NCBI RefSeq assembly: GCF_900156805.1
Contig: NZ_FTOQ01000020.1
Location: 1 to 51,775 of the forward strand
Reading direction: 5' to 3'
From: Roseivivax lentus
GTDB lineage: Bacteria; Pseudomonadota; Alphaproteobacteria; Rhodobacterales; Rhodobacteraceae
Length of the DNA: 51,775 nucleotides
Translations under genes and position numbers: made by a program
The notes under the pieces: model-generated
What the model saw: only the letters and a program-made list of their open reading frames with translations
What the model was told of the DNA's origin: nothing
The model's database searches: none
Part shown: in pieces, positions 17,744 to 26,957 of the stretch
How the letters are laid out: each line of letters begins with the position of its first letter
How positions within the stretch are numbered: position 1 is the first letter of the stretch

Positions 17744-18433
17744 ATGGATTGCAAACCTTTAGAACGCCTCTCGTTTCCGGAAAGCACGGTCAGGAATGTG
17801 CAACTGATCGAACCTGCCCTGTCCGAGGCGCTGACCGATCTGCTTTGTCTCGCGCAAGACCCATCGACGGCTCCGATAGCCCTGTCTTTCGTGTTTCAGG
17901 ACGCCCCGTTCTGCCTGAGCTACCCGGCGATCGACGGCACGGTCGAGGCTTCGGAGCAGGGCTTCCGGCTCTTGCATAATTGGAGCGGTCCGGAAGGGCT
18001 CCACCGCGACTGGGAGACTTTTGACACGTTGCCCGGACATTCCGATGAATTTCTCCCGGTCCTGGTGAACCTCGGCTTCCTGCTTTCCGCATTCAGGAAT
18101 TGGGGTTTGGAGGTTCTGACCGGGCAGGCCTACCTGACACCGGTCTCGCTTTCGGTTCTGCCCATTCACGGGCGCCTGATCGAGGGCTGGGAAGACCATG
18201 GCCGCATCTGCATGGGCGAAGCCTACCACAGCGTGCAAATCCCGCATGTCGCCAGCCACCGGGCCTTTCTGCAGGCGCGCGGCAAGGATCTATGCCGCTT
18301 CCTCAACAGCCTGTCGGCTCCGGCAAGCCAGTTGAAGAACGATCACGAGACCGCACTCCGCATCATGAACGAAGAGGAGGGACGGCGAGAGGCCACGCTG
18401 CGGGCGCGTGGGGGAGCCGCGCGGGTGGGATGA
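17744..18433 (+). CDS. Hypothetical protein, 229 aa, unrecognised family
   Basis: The ATG at 17744 has an AAGGAAA ribosome site 5-6 bases upstream. The open frame continues upstream to 17543, but that part is basic and low in information. The protein (MDCKPLERLSFP…) is soluble, with no signal peptide, no strong membrane segment and a charged C-terminal tail (NEEEGRREATLRARGG). A Trp/His-rich middle (HNWSGPEGLHRDWETF) and a hydrophobic stretch LVNLGFLLSAF are visible. No family is recognised. It stands alone between the polysaccharide locus and the MarR-iorAB operon, 241 bp before the latter. Confidence 0.7.
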   Translation: MDCKPLERLSFPESTVRNVQLIEPALSEALTDLLCLAQDPSTAPIALSFVFQDAPFCLSYPAIDGTVEASEQGFRLLHNWSGPEGLHRDWETFDTLPGHSDEFLPVLVNLGFLLSAFRNWGLEVLTGQAYLTPVSLSVLPIHGRLIEGWEDHGRICMGEAYHSVQIPHVASHRAFLQARGKDLCRFLNSLSAPASQLKNDHETALRIMNEEEGRREATLRARGGAARVG

Positions 18434-18614
18434 TCGCGGGCCTGTGACCACCGGCGTCGGGTCGGTAGTCAGCCGCATTTCGGAGTGACGTCCAAGGGCA
18501 CTGCTGGGCAGGGCGGAATGTCTGCTCTTCGTGCGCCGGGGCCGTGTTATGAGTTTGGATATGTCCTGAATTCAATGCGTTACGATGTCTCTTATAAATT
18601 TCTTGCTTAAAATA

Positions 18615-18626
18615 ATGCATATGCAT
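18615..18626. promoter_or_regulatory. Palindrome upstream of the MarR gene
   Basis: The perfect 12-bp palindrome ATGCATATGCAT sits in an AT-rich patch 49-60 bp before the MarR start at 18675. MarR-type regulators often bind such short palindromes near their own promoter, so autoregulation is plausible. The symmetry is observed; the function is inferred. Confidence 0.45.
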
Positions 18627-18674
18627 ACAGTTTGAGAAATGCGGCGAAACCTTCGCTCCCATCAGGAAGGCGAT

Positions 18675-19202
18675 ATGAACGACGGACCGCCAGATCGCAT
18701 GCAGACCGGTCAGCCAGCGGCGCCTGTAGCGCTGGTTGATGCGCCCGCAGCGGCACCCAGTCTCGCCGAACTCGGCCTGGAGAACTTCCCGCCATATCTG
18801 ATGAACCGCATCATGGGCCGCTACAATGTCAGCCTGCGCGAGGAGATGGCGGCGCTCGGGCTCACCACGCCGCAAATGCGCGCGCTGGCGGTGCTGTCGG
18901 TCCATGACGGCCTGCTGATCCGGGAACTCGTCGTCTATGCAGTCGTCGAACAATCGACGCTGTCGCGCGCTCTCGATGCGCTCGTGAAGGCGGGGCTCGT
19001 GACCCGCACGCCTGATCCCCATGACAATCGTGCCACGCGCATGTCCATCACCGCGCCGGGGCGCGCGGCCTATGAACGGCTCTGGCCGCACATGGCCGCA
19101 TCCTGCGCGCAGATGTTCCGCGGCATCCCGCAGGCCGAGCAACAGACCTTCACCGCGACGCTGCAGAAGATGCTGCGCAACATCCGCAAACACGATTTCT
19201 GA
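18675..19202 (+). CDS. MarR-family transcriptional regulator
   Basis: The 175-aa protein has the standard MarR winged helix layout. Recognition lies about residues 60-110 (TTPQMRALAVLSVHDGLLIREL then VVEQSTLSRALDALVKAGLV), followed by the wing RTPDPHDNRATRMSITAPGRA with the conserved D-x-R motif, and dimerising helices at both ends. The ATG at 18675 is preferred over 18639 because AGGAAGG lies about 6 bases upstream. The stop is 8 bp before iorA, so it is almost certainly co-transcribed with iorAB and the TRAP genes. Its ligand is probably the aromatic or 2-oxo acid substrate of that pathway. Confidence 0.92.
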   Translation: MNDGPPDRMQTGQPAAPVALVDAPAAAPSLAELGLENFPPYLMNRIMGRYNVSLREEMAALGLTTPQMRALAVLSVHDGLLIRELVVYAVVEQSTLSRALDALVKAGLVTRTPDPHDNRATRMSITAPGRAAYERLWPHMAASCAQMFRGIPQAEQQTFTATLQKMLRNIRKHDF

Positions 19203-19210
19203 CGGGCATC

Positions 19211-21361
19211 ATGGCAGAGCGATCCTTCAAGGCCGAAGTCGAACATCTGCGCCAGGGCGCTGGGGAAACCTTCACCGGGGAGGGTATTCTCGCCATCACC
19301 AAGGCACTGCTGGAAAACGGCGTGGGCTATGTGGGCGGCTATCAGGGTGCACCGATCAGCCATCTGATGGACGTGCTCGCGGATGCCGAGGATCTCATGA
19401 AGGAGCTGGGCGTGCGGTTCGAGGCCAACGCCTCCGAGGCGGCGGCGGCGGCGATGCTGGCCGCGTCGGTGCATTACCCGATCCGCGGCGCGGTGACCTT
19501 CAAGGGCTCGGTCGGAGTCAATGTCGCGTCGGATGCCCTGTCGAACCTCGCCTCTTCGGGCGTCGAAGGCGGCGCGCTCGTAATCGTGGGCGAGGATTAC
19601 GGCGAAGGCTCTTCGATCATGCAGGAGCGCAGCCATGCCATCGCGCTTAAATCGCAGATCTGGGTGCTTGATCCGCGGCCGAACCTGCCGGCCATCGTGA
19701 AATCCGTGGGTGACGGCTTTGCGCTCAGCGAGGCGAGCCAGACGCCGGTCATGTTGATGATGCGCATCCGGTCCTGCCACGTCACCGGCAGCTTCGAGAC
19801 GCGCGACAATCAGCGTCCGCCGCTGACGATCAGGGATGCGCTGGCCAATCCCCGGCGCGATTTCAGCCGCGTCGTACTGCCGCCGATGAGCTATCAGCAC
19901 GAACATGCCAAGATCGAGGCGCGCCGCCCGGCGGCCGAGGCGTTCATCGTCGAACAGGGGCTGAACGAGCATTTCGGGCCGAAGCAGAGCCAGGTCGGCA
20001 TCATCTGTCAGGGCGGGATGTATAACGGCGTCATCCGGGCCCTGCAGCGGCTGGGCCTTGCCGATATCGAAGGGCAGACGGACATCCCGCTTTACGTGCT
20101 GAACGTGACCTATCCGCTCGTGCCGACGGAATTCCTGGCCTTCGCGGAGGGCAAGGACGCGCTGCTTCTGGTCGAGGAAGGTCAGCCCGAATTCATCGAG
20201 CAGGAACTCTCGACCATGCTCTACCGCGCGGGCAGCCCGACGCGGCTTTACGGCAAGGGCACGCTGCCCATGGCGGGCGAATATACCGGGCAGGTCATGC
20301 TGGACGGAGTGACGGCGTTCCTGCGCGAGACGGCGCCGGGCCTCCTGCCGGGTCAGGTGCGCGCACCCAATGCGCCCGCGCCCGACATTCCGGACCTGTC
20401 CTCGACCGTGCCGACGCGCCCGCCGGGTTTCTGCACCGGGTGCCCGGAGCGCCCCATCTTCGCGGCCATGAAGATCGTCGAGCAGGAGCTTGGCCAGCAC
20501 CAGATCTCGGGCGATATCGGCTGCCATCTGTTCGGATCGCTGCCGCCCTTCGAGATCGGCGGCCAGACCATGGGCTACGGTCTCGGGCCGGCCTCGAACG
20601 CGGCCTTCGGCGGCGGCGGCGAGAAGCGCGCGATCTCGATCCTCGGCGATGGCGGGTTCTGGCATAACGGGCTCAGCTCCTCCATCGGCAACATGGTGTT
20701 CAACAAGTCCGACAGCGTCGCGCTCATCATCGACAATTTCTACTCCGCCGCGACGGGCGGGCAGGACATCCCGTCAAGCCGCGCGTCGAACCCGACCAAG
20801 GCCACGAAGAACCCCATTCAGAAGGCGCTCAAGGGCGTGGGTGTCGAATGGATCCGCCAGATCGACCGCACCTATGACGTGCCGCAGATGGTCGCCGTGC
20901 TGCGCGAGGCGCTGACCACCGACTATGACGGCCCGAAGGTCATCGTCGCGTCGTCGGAATGCATGCTGAACCGCCAGCGCCGCGAAAAGCCCCAGCGCGC
21001 CGAGGCCATGAAGGCGGGCCGCCGGGTGGCCGCGCCGCGCTTCGGCGTCGACGAGGATGTCTGCACCGGCGATCACGCCTGCATGCGGCTCTCGGGTTGT
21101 CCGTCGCTGTCGCTGAAGCATCTCGACGACCCGCTGCGCGACGATCCGGTGGCGGCCATCGACCACACCTGCGTCGGCTGCGGCAATTGCGGCGAGGTGG
21201 CGGATGCCGCCGTGCTGTGCCCGTCCTTCTACCGCGCGGACGTCGTGCATAATCCGACCGCGTTCGAACGCGGCCTCGCGAAGCTGCGCAAGCGCGCCAT
21301 CGGCTGGTTGCAGAAGCGCCGGGACGCCAGGCGCGTTGTCTTCGAGGAGGGCGCGGCATGA
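19211..21361 (+). CDS. iorA: Indolepyruvate ferredoxin oxidoreductase, alpha-type subunit
   Basis: The 716-aa subunit belongs to the TPP-dependent 2-oxoacid:ferredoxin oxidoreductases, which oxidatively decarboxylate aryl pyruvates to acyl-CoA. The N-terminal pyrimidine-binding domain runs about 15-190 (GGYQGAPISHLMDVL, EANASEAAAAAM). The TPP/Mg region is around 410-540 (GFCTGCPERPIFAA, ILGDGGFWHNGL, DNFYSAATGGQD). The C-terminal iron-sulfur region has C618, C624 and C630, then C654, C657, C660 and C670, matching the variant motif CTGDHACMRLSGCP of this family. It starts 8 bp after marR and overlaps iorB by 4 bp (ATGA). Confidence 0.92.
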   Translation: MAERSFKAEVEHLRQGAGETFTGEGILAITKALLENGVGYVGGYQGAPISHLMDVLADAEDLMKELGVRFEANASEAAAAAMLAASVHYPIRGAVTFKGSVGVNVASDALSNLASSGVEGGALVIVGEDYGEGSSIMQERSHAIALKSQIWVLDPRPNLPAIVKSVGDGFALSEASQTPVMLMMRIRSCHVTGSFETRDNQRPPLTIRDALANPRRDFSRVVLPPMSYQHEHAKIEARRPAAEAFIVEQGLNEHFGPKQSQVGIICQGGMYNGVIRALQRLGLADIEGQTDIPLYVLNVTYPLVPTEFLAFAEGKDALLLVEEGQPEFIEQELSTMLYRAGSPTRLYGKGTLPMAGEYTGQVMLDGVTAFLRETAPGLLPGQVRAPNAPAPDIPDLSSTVPTRPPGFCTGCPERPIFAAMKIVEQELGQHQISGDIGCHLFGSLPPFEIGGQTMGYGLGPASNAAFGGGGEKRAISILGDGGFWHNGLSSSIGNMVFNKSDSVALIIDNFYSAATGGQDIPSSRASNPTKATKNPIQKALKGVGVEWIRQIDRTYDVPQMVAVLREALTTDYDGPKVIVASSECMLNRQRREKPQRAEAMKAGRRVAAPRFGVDEDVCTGDHACMRLSGCPSLSLKHLDDPLRDDPVAAIDHTCVGCGNCGEVADAAVLCPSFYRADVVHNPTAFERGLAKLRKRAIGWLQKRRDARRVVFEEGAA

Positions 21362-22926
21362 ACGACGCAAGCCCGCACCTCGCGCCGCGCCCACGCGATG
21401 CCCGCGTCGACGGCATCATCAGCATCGCGATCATGGCCGTGGGCGGGCAGGGGGGCGGCGTTCTGACCGGGTGGATCGAACGGCTCGCGCGGTCGCAAGG
21501 CTACAACGTGCAGGCGACGTCGGTTGCCGGCGTGGCGCAGCGCACCGGTGCCACGATCTACTACATCGAGATGGCGCCCTCCGAGGGCGATCTGCGTCCG
21601 GTCTTTTCGCTCGCGCCGGCGCAGGGCGACGTGGATATCCTCATCGCCGCCGAGATGATGGAAGCGGGCCGCGCCATCGACCGGGGTTTCGTGACACCCG
21701 ATCGCACCACGCTCATCGCCTCGGCTCACCGGGCGCTGGCCGTCTCGGAAAAGGTCGTGCCGGGCGACGGCACCGCTGCGGCGGCGGAGGTGCAGGCCGC
21801 CGCCGAAATCGCGGCGCAGAGGCTGATCCTTGCCGATATGGAGCATCTTGCGCGCGCGCAGGGCTCGGTGATCTCCTCCTCCCTTTTCGGGGCGCTGGCC
21901 GGATCGGGCCGGTTGCCCTTCCCGCGCGCCGCCTTCGAACAGGCGATCCGCGACAGCGGCAAGGCGGTCGAGGCCTCGCTCAGCGCCTTCGCGGCCGGCT
22001 TCGACGCCGCGCAGGGAAAGACCGAGGAGACCGGCCACGACGGCGCGCAAACTCCAGATGCATCGGCGCGGGTTCCGCCCGCCTTGCGCCGCGACTGGGA
22101 GGCGCTGCAGGCGCGCCTGGCCGCCTTGCCTGCAGAGGTGACGGAGATGGCCCGGGCTGGCCTGCGCAAGGTCGTCGAGTTTCAGGATCTCGCCTACGGC
22201 GCGGCGTATCTGGCTCGGCTGGAAGACATCGCGGCCGAGGACAGCGCAGCGCACGATCACGCCTTCACCCGCGAGGCCGCGAAATACCTCGCCAATGCGA
22301 TGGCCTATGACGACGTGATCCGCGTGGCCGACCTCAAGACCCGCGCCGCGCGCTATTCGCGGATCGAAGACGAAATGGGGGCGGGCGAGGGCCGGGTGAT
22401 GCACCTGAGCGAGTACATGCACCCCCGCGCCGATGAAATCGTGGGTCTGATGCCGGAACGGCTGGGGCGGCGCCTGTCGGAAAACCCCAAGGCGATGGCG
22501 CGCATCGACTGGCTGTTCAACCGCGGGCGCAGGCTGCGCAGCGACGGAGTGCTGGCGTTCCTCGCGCTGTACACCTTGGGCGGGCTCAAGGGCTGGCGCC
22601 TGCGCACGCTGCGCCATGCGCAGGAATGGGCGCATATCGAGGATTGGCTGTCCCGCGCCAACGCCGCGCGCGCCCGGAACTACGCGCTTGGCGTCGAGGT
22701 CCTGCGGACGCGACGGCTCATAAAAGGCTATTCCGACACCCATGCGCGCGGGCTTTCCAAATACGACCGGGTGATGGACGGCATCGACCTTGTCGCCCAT
22801 CGCGAGGACGCGGCTGACTGGGCGGCCCGTCTGCGCAATGCGGCCCTCCAGGACGAAACGGGACAGGCGCTCGACGGCGCTCTGAAAACCGTGCGCAGTT
22901 TCACAGAACGCACGGACAACAACTGA
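21358..22926 (+). CDS. iorB: Indolepyruvate oxidoreductase beta-type subunit with long C-terminal extension
   Basis: The 522-aa protein carries the catalytic gamma-type domain at residues 20-215 (MAVGGQGGGVLTGWIERLA, SVAGVAQRTGATIYYIE). It is followed by a mostly helical C-terminal domain of about 300 residues of the kind annotated DUF6537 in this family. Archaeal IorB is only about 200 aa, so the extension is characteristic of the bacterial aerobic type. It forms the heteromer with IorA that reduces ferredoxin. The ATGA overlap indicates translational coupling. A 32-bp gap then leads to the TRAP binding protein. Confidence 0.9.
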   Translation: MNDASPHLAPRPRDARVDGIISIAIMAVGGQGGGVLTGWIERLARSQGYNVQATSVAGVAQRTGATIYYIEMAPSEGDLRPVFSLAPAQGDVDILIAAEMMEAGRAIDRGFVTPDRTTLIASAHRALAVSEKVVPGDGTAAAAEVQAAAEIAAQRLILADMEHLARAQGSVISSSLFGALAGSGRLPFPRAAFEQAIRDSGKAVEASLSAFAAGFDAAQGKTEETGHDGAQTPDASARVPPALRRDWEALQARLAALPAEVTEMARAGLRKVVEFQDLAYGAAYLARLEDIAAEDSAAHDHAFTREAAKYLANAMAYDDVIRVADLKTRAARYSRIEDEMGAGEGRVMHLSEYMHPRADEIVGLMPERLGRRLSENPKAMARIDWLFNRGRRLRSDGVLAFLALYTLGGLKGWRLRTLRHAQEWAHIEDWLSRANAARARNYALGVEVLRTRRLIKGYSDTHARGLSKYDRVMDGIDLVAHREDAADWAARLRNAALQDETGQALDGALKTVRSFTERTDNN

Positions 22927-22958
22927 ACCTTCGATCTCAACAGAACAGGGAGACGGAC

Positions 22959-23909
22959 ATGAAGAAGATTGCACTTGCCGCGGCGCTCGCGCTCGGCGCC
23001 ACTCCGCTCGCCGCAGAGGAAGTCCTGCGCGGCGTCACCGCCTTTGCCACCGGCACCACCTTCTCGCGGCCCTTCGAGGCCTTCATCGAGCGCGTGAATG
23101 AAACCGGCGCGGGCGTGGTGCAGATCGAATATGTGGGCGGCTCCGAGGCCATTCCGACCTTCGAGCTGGGCAACGCGGTCTCGGACGGCATCGTCGATAT
23201 CGCCAACAACACGACGGCCTTCTACACCAACCTGCTGCCCTGGGGCGACGCGCTGCACCTTGCCACCAACACAGTGCAGGACCAGCGCGCCAATGGCTGT
23301 TTCGACAAGATCGACATGCTGCATCAGCAGCAGATGAACGTGAAGTTCTTGGCGCGCACCGGCGACAACATCCAGTTCCACCTTTACCTGACAAAGCCCA
23401 TCGAGGGGCCGGACCTGTCGGGTCTGACGATCCGTACCACGCCAGTCTATCGCGGCATGTTCGAGGCGCTCGGCGCGACGCTCGTCCGCACCGCGCCTGG
23501 TGAGGTCTACACGTCGCTCGAGCGCGGCGCGATCGACGGCTATGGCTGGCCGACGCAGGGCATCCTCGATCTCGGCTGGGACGAGCAGACCAAGTATCGC
23601 GTCGATCCGGGCTTCTACCAGGTGGACGTGAACTTCCTCGTGAATCTCGACCGCTGGAACAGCCTGTCGGACGAAGCGCGCGCCGTTCTCGAAGATGCGG
23701 CAACATGGATCGAGGAGAAGAATGCCGAGAACCTCGACATCAACGCCGCCGAGCTTGCCGCGCAGGCCGAGGCCGGGATCGAGACCATCACCTTCGAGGG
23801 CGAGGCCGCCGAGACCTGGCTGGGCGCCGCGCAGCGCGAAGGCTGGGCCGGTGTCGAGGAAATCGACGCCGAAATCGCGGAAGAGCTTCGCGCCTGCCTC
23901 GTCGACTGA
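22959..23909 (+). CDS. dctP: TRAP transporter periplasmic solute-binding protein (system 1)
   Basis: The 316-aa DctP-family protein has a cleavable Sec signal (residues 1-19, MKKIALAAALALGATPLAAE). The ligand-coordinating arginine typical of carboxylate binders is R159 in LSGLTIRTTPVYRGMFEALG, followed by GEVYTSLERGAIDGYGWP. A GGGAGA site precedes the ATG. It would capture an organic acid in the periplasm. Co-location with iorAB suggests an aryl pyruvate, aryl acetate or related 2-oxo acid as ligand, but this is inference. Confidence 0.92.
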   Translation: MKKIALAAALALGATPLAAEEVLRGVTAFATGTTFSRPFEAFIERVNETGAGVVQIEYVGGSEAIPTFELGNAVSDGIVDIANNTTAFYTNLLPWGDALHLATNTVQDQRANGCFDKIDMLHQQQMNVKFLARTGDNIQFHLYLTKPIEGPDLSGLTIRTTPVYRGMFEALGATLVRTAPGEVYTSLERGAIDGYGWPTQGILDLGWDEQTKYRVDPGFYQVDVNFLVNLDRWNSLSDEARAVLEDAATWIEEKNAENLDINAAELAAQAEAGIETITFEGEAAETWLGAAQREGWAGVEEIDAEIAEELRACLVD

Positions 23910-23967
23910 CCTACCCGTCCGGGGGGCGGCCTTGCCTCCCGGACGCCTTGACGGAGCTTTCCGCCCG

Positions 23968-24450
23968 ATGTTCGACCGCATTCTCTTTGCCGCCGCGGCG
24001 CTTGCAGGCGCGATCCTTGCCGCGATCGTGCTGGCCATCTCGCTCAACGTGGTGCTGCGCAATCTCGCCGGCGCGCCGATCCACGGGCTCCTCGATCTTG
24101 TGGAATACGGCCTTCTGATCGTGACCTTCGCAGGCGCGCCCTGGGTGCTGTCCCGGAACGGGCACGTGGTGGTCGACCTGGTGACGGGGGCGCTGCCGGA
24201 ACAGACTGCAGTGACGCTCGCCCGCATCGTGGCGGTGATCGGCTGCCTGCTTTCGGCGCTCGTCGTCTATTACGCGCTTCAAGCGGTCCTCGTCTCCTAT
24301 GGGCGCGGCTCGATGATCCGCACGGCCTTCGTCGTACCGGAATGGTGGGTGCTGTCGGTCATGCCCACCTCGTTCCTGCTCATCACGGTGGAATTCGCCC
24401 GGCAGGCGCTGAACCCGCCTGTGCGCAGCACCGAAAAGACGGGGCTCTGA
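23968..24450 (+). CDS. dctQ: TRAP transporter small permease (system 1)
   Basis: The 160-aa protein has four membrane helices, with the DctQ signature NVVLRNLAGAPIHGLLDLVEYGLLIVTFAG near residues 27-57 and a second pair near 75-150. DctQ anchors and couples the binding protein to the large permease DctM. The ATG at 23968 matches the family start; a CGGAG element lies 12 bases upstream. It is separated by 58 bp from dctP and 3 bp from dctM. Confidence 0.9.
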   Translation: MFDRILFAAAALAGAILAAIVLAISLNVVLRNLAGAPIHGLLDLVEYGLLIVTFAGAPWVLSRNGHVVVDLVTGALPEQTAVTLARIVAVIGCLLSALVVYYALQAVLVSYGRGSMIRTAFVVPEWWVLSVMPTSFLLITVEFARQALNPPVRSTEKTGL

Positions 24451-24453
24451 GCG

Positions 24454-25767
24454 ATGGATTGGCCGCTTCTTCTGACGCTCATGCTGAGCGGCCTTGCCGT
24501 TCTGCTGCTCATGGGCATGCCGGTGGCCTTCGCCTTCCTGGCGGTCACGGTGTTCGGTGCGATCGAAGTTCTGGGTGGCGAACGCGGGCTCGTTCAGCTG
24601 GCGCGCAACGGCACGCAGGCGATGACGAATTTCCAGCTCGCGCCGATCCCGCTTTTCATCCTGATGGGCGAGATCCTGTTTCAGACCGGCGTCGCGCACC
24701 GCGCCATCGACGCGGTGGACCGGGTCGTCACGCGCATCCCCGGGCGGCTGTCGGTCGTGACGGTCTTCGGCGGTACGATCTTCGCCGCATTGTCAGGCTC
24801 GACCATCGCGAACACGGCGATGTTGGGCTCCACGCTGCTGCCGGGCATGCTCAAGAAAGGATACGCGCCGACGCTGGCCATCGGGCCGATCATGGCCTCG
24901 GGCGCCATCGCCATGCTGATCCCGCCTTCGGCCTTGGCCGTGCTCGTGGGCAGCCTCGCCGGCATTTCCATTTCCGGCCTGCTGCTGGCGGGCGTCCTGC
25001 CGGCGCTCATCCTTGCATTCCTGTTCGTCACCTGGATCGTCGTGCGGGTCACGCTTTCGCCTGAAATGGCACCCCCGGACGCGACCGAAGAGATGAGCCT
25101 CGCCGAGCGCTGGCGCCCCTTCATGGTCTATGTGCTGCCACTGGCCTCCATCTTCGTGGTGGTGATCGGATCGCTGATGTCCGGCCTCGCCACCCCGACC
25201 GAAAGCGCGGCCCTCGGCTGCATCGCCGCGGTTCTGGTCGGGGCCGGATATCGCGCCCTTTCCGCCGAAAGGCTGATGGTTGCCATCATGGAGACGGTGA
25301 AGCTGTCGGTCATGATCCTGTTCATCATCATGACTTCGCAGACCTTCGCGCAGGTCCTGAGCTTCTCCGGCGCGACCGGCGGGATCGTGCGCGCGATCGA
25401 GGGCTATCAGCTTGGTCCGCTGGGCGTTCTCATGGGCATGATCCTGCTGCTTCTGCTGCTGGGATGCTTCGTCGATCAGGTCAGCATGCTGATGATCACC
25501 GTGCCGATCTTCGTTCCGCTCGCCAATGCCGCCGGGATCGACCCGCTGATCCTGGGCGTGGTCTACCTGCTGACCATGGAAATCGGCTTGCTGACGCCAC
25601 CCTTCGGGCTCTTGCTGTTCGTGATGCGGGGCGTCGCGCCGCCCGAGATCGGGATCAAGACGATCTACGCGGCGGCCCTGCCTTACGTGACCATGAAGCT
25701 CTTCGTGCTGGCGGGCATCGTGACGCTGCCGTGGCTGGCGACGTGGCTGCCAGGTTTGCTGAAGTGA
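24454..25767 (+). CDS. dctM: TRAP transporter large permease (system 1)
   Basis: The 437-aa protein has about 12 membrane helices and the DctM signatures GMPVAFAFLAVTVFGAIE at the N-terminus, NFQLAPIPLFILMGEILFQTG, SGSTIANTAMLGSTLLPGM and GALAMLIPPSALAVLVG-type loops. It catalyses Na+-coupled uptake of the ligand delivered by DctP. It is the last gene of the plus-strand operon and converges on the second TRAP operon with 99 bp between the stop codons. Confidence 0.94.
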   Translation: MDWPLLLTLMLSGLAVLLLMGMPVAFAFLAVTVFGAIEVLGGERGLVQLARNGTQAMTNFQLAPIPLFILMGEILFQTGVAHRAIDAVDRVVTRIPGRLSVVTVFGGTIFAALSGSTIANTAMLGSTLLPGMLKKGYAPTLAIGPIMASGAIAMLIPPSALAVLVGSLAGISISGLLLAGVLPALILAFLFVTWIVVRVTLSPEMAPPDATEEMSLAERWRPFMVYVLPLASIFVVVIGSLMSGLATPTESAALGCIAAVLVGAGYRALSAERLMVAIMETVKLSVMILFIIMTSQTFAQVLSFSGATGGIVRAIEGYQLGPLGVLMGMILLLLLLGCFVDQVSMLMITVPIFVPLANAAGIDPLILGVVYLLTMEIGLLTPPFGLLLFVMRGVAPPEIGIKTIYAAALPYVTMKLFVLAGIVTLPWLATWLPGLLK

Positions 25768-25807
25768 CGGTGCCCCGACAGTGATGCGCAACACTTTGAG
25801 GAGCCGA

Positions 25808-25841
25808 AAGAAAACCCCGCACCGGACGGGCCGGAGCGGGG
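25808..25841 (-). terminator. Rho-independent terminator for the minus-strand TRAP operon
   Basis: An 11-bp stem with one mismatch (CCCCGCACCGG at 25815-25825, CCGGAGCGGGG at 25831-25841) is followed on the minus strand by TTTTCTTTC. It lies 26 bp beyond the stop of the second dctP. No comparable T-run exists on the plus strand, so it serves mainly the minus-strand operon. Confidence 0.8.
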
Positions 25842-25866
25842 CGTGGATCATGCTGCGCGGTGGGGC

Positions 25867-26928
25867 TTACTGGATGTCCGCCGCGATCTGCGCGTCGATC
25901 TCTTCCTCGGCGGCGGCCACGCTTTCACGCAACGCCTCGAGCACCTCCGGGCCACCTTCGACATTCGACGCGAACCAGTCGTAGACCGGCTGGACCGCCT
26001 CGGAGAAGGCCGCCATCTCTTCGGGGGTGGGCACGTAGATCTCGCCGCCCGCATCGCTGAAGGCCTGATAGGCTGCCAGCTGCTTGCGCTTGGGCGAGGC
26101 GAAGGTAGCCTGCTGCAGCTCGTTGAAGCCGTTGACCACGACGCGCTTCAGATCGTCCGGCATGGACTGGAAACGCTCGTTGTTCATCACCCAGATCGCC
26201 GCCATGTAGGCATGGCCGTCGAGCGTGAGGTACTTCAGCCCGGCATCGGTGAACTTCATGTTCATGATGTCGGTGACGCCGTTCTTGGTGCCTTCCACGA
26301 CGCCCGTCTGCAGCGAGGTGAAGAGCTCGGGCCACGGGATCGGCGTGGGCGAGCCGCCCAGCGTTTTCACCAGCTCCTGCGGCAGATCGGCGACCACGGT
26401 GCGCATCTTCATGCCTTCGAGGTCGGAGGGCTGCGCGATGCGCTTCTGGGTGTTCGCGAAGTTGCGCCAGCCGCCGGTGTTGCCGATGGTCATGATGCGG
26501 ATCGCGCCGCCCGAATTCTCGAGCGCCATGTCGCGCAGGGTGCGGGTGAAGGTGCCGTTGGTCAGTACCGCCTCGGCCACGCGGTCGTCGCGCATCAGGT
26601 AAGGCAGATCGAAGACCTGCACGTAGGGAAAGATGCCCGCGGCGCCGCCCGAGGTCGTCACGAAGATGTCGATGGAGCCGTCCGCCACGCCCTGCAGGCA
26701 CTCGGTGCCGTTGCCGCAAAGCTGCGTGCCGATGAAGAGCTCCACCGCGATGGCGCCGTTCGATGCTTTCTCGACGTAGTCCTTGAAGATCACGAGGCCG
26801 TCGTAATCCTCGTCCTGGTCGTTCGACGTGGCCGTCGCGCGCAAGGTGTAGTCCTGCGCCGTGGCCATGCCCGCCGATGCGGCAAGCACGGCTGCGGCCG
26901 CCAGCGTTGCAAAGGTCTTTTTCAGCAT
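25867..26928 (-). CDS. dctP: TRAP transporter periplasmic solute-binding protein (system 2)
   Basis: The 353-aa DctP-family protein has a Sec signal ending near residue 24 (AASAGMATAQ). The conserved arginine is R176 in DLEGMKMRTV, followed by IPWPELFTSLQTGVVEGTKNG. GGGAGGAAAAG immediately upstream fixes the ATG at 26928. This is the last gene of an operon that starts with a sulfonate-type flavin monooxygenase. Its ligand is therefore more likely a sulfonate, such as sulfoquinovose or its glyceryl glycoside, than a simple carboxylate. The DctM gene lies 29 bp upstream. Confidence 0.92.
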   Translation of the reverse strand: MLKKTFATLAAAAVLAASAGMATAQDYTLRATATSNDQDEDYDGLVIFKDYVEKASNGAIAVELFIGTQLCGNGTECLQGVADGSIDIFVTTSGGAAGIFPYVQVFDLPYLMRDDRVAEAVLTNGTFTRTLRDMALENSGGAIRIMTIGNTGGWRNFANTQKRIAQPSDLEGMKMRTVVADLPQELVKTLGGSPTPIPWPELFTSLQTGVVEGTKNGVTDIMNMKFTDAGLKYLTLDGHAYMAAIWVMNNERFQSMPDDLKRVVVNGFNELQQATFASPKRKQLAAYQAFSDAGGEIYVPTPEEMAAFSEAVQPVYDWFASNVEGGPEVLEALRESVAAAEEEIDAQIAADIQ

Positions 26929-26957
26929 CTTTTCCTCCCTGGATTTTCTTATGCTGG

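Noticed and set aside
19070-20665. A 531-codon minus-strand frame within iorA
   Set aside because: It is a shadow of iorA, which has all the family motifs on the plus strand.
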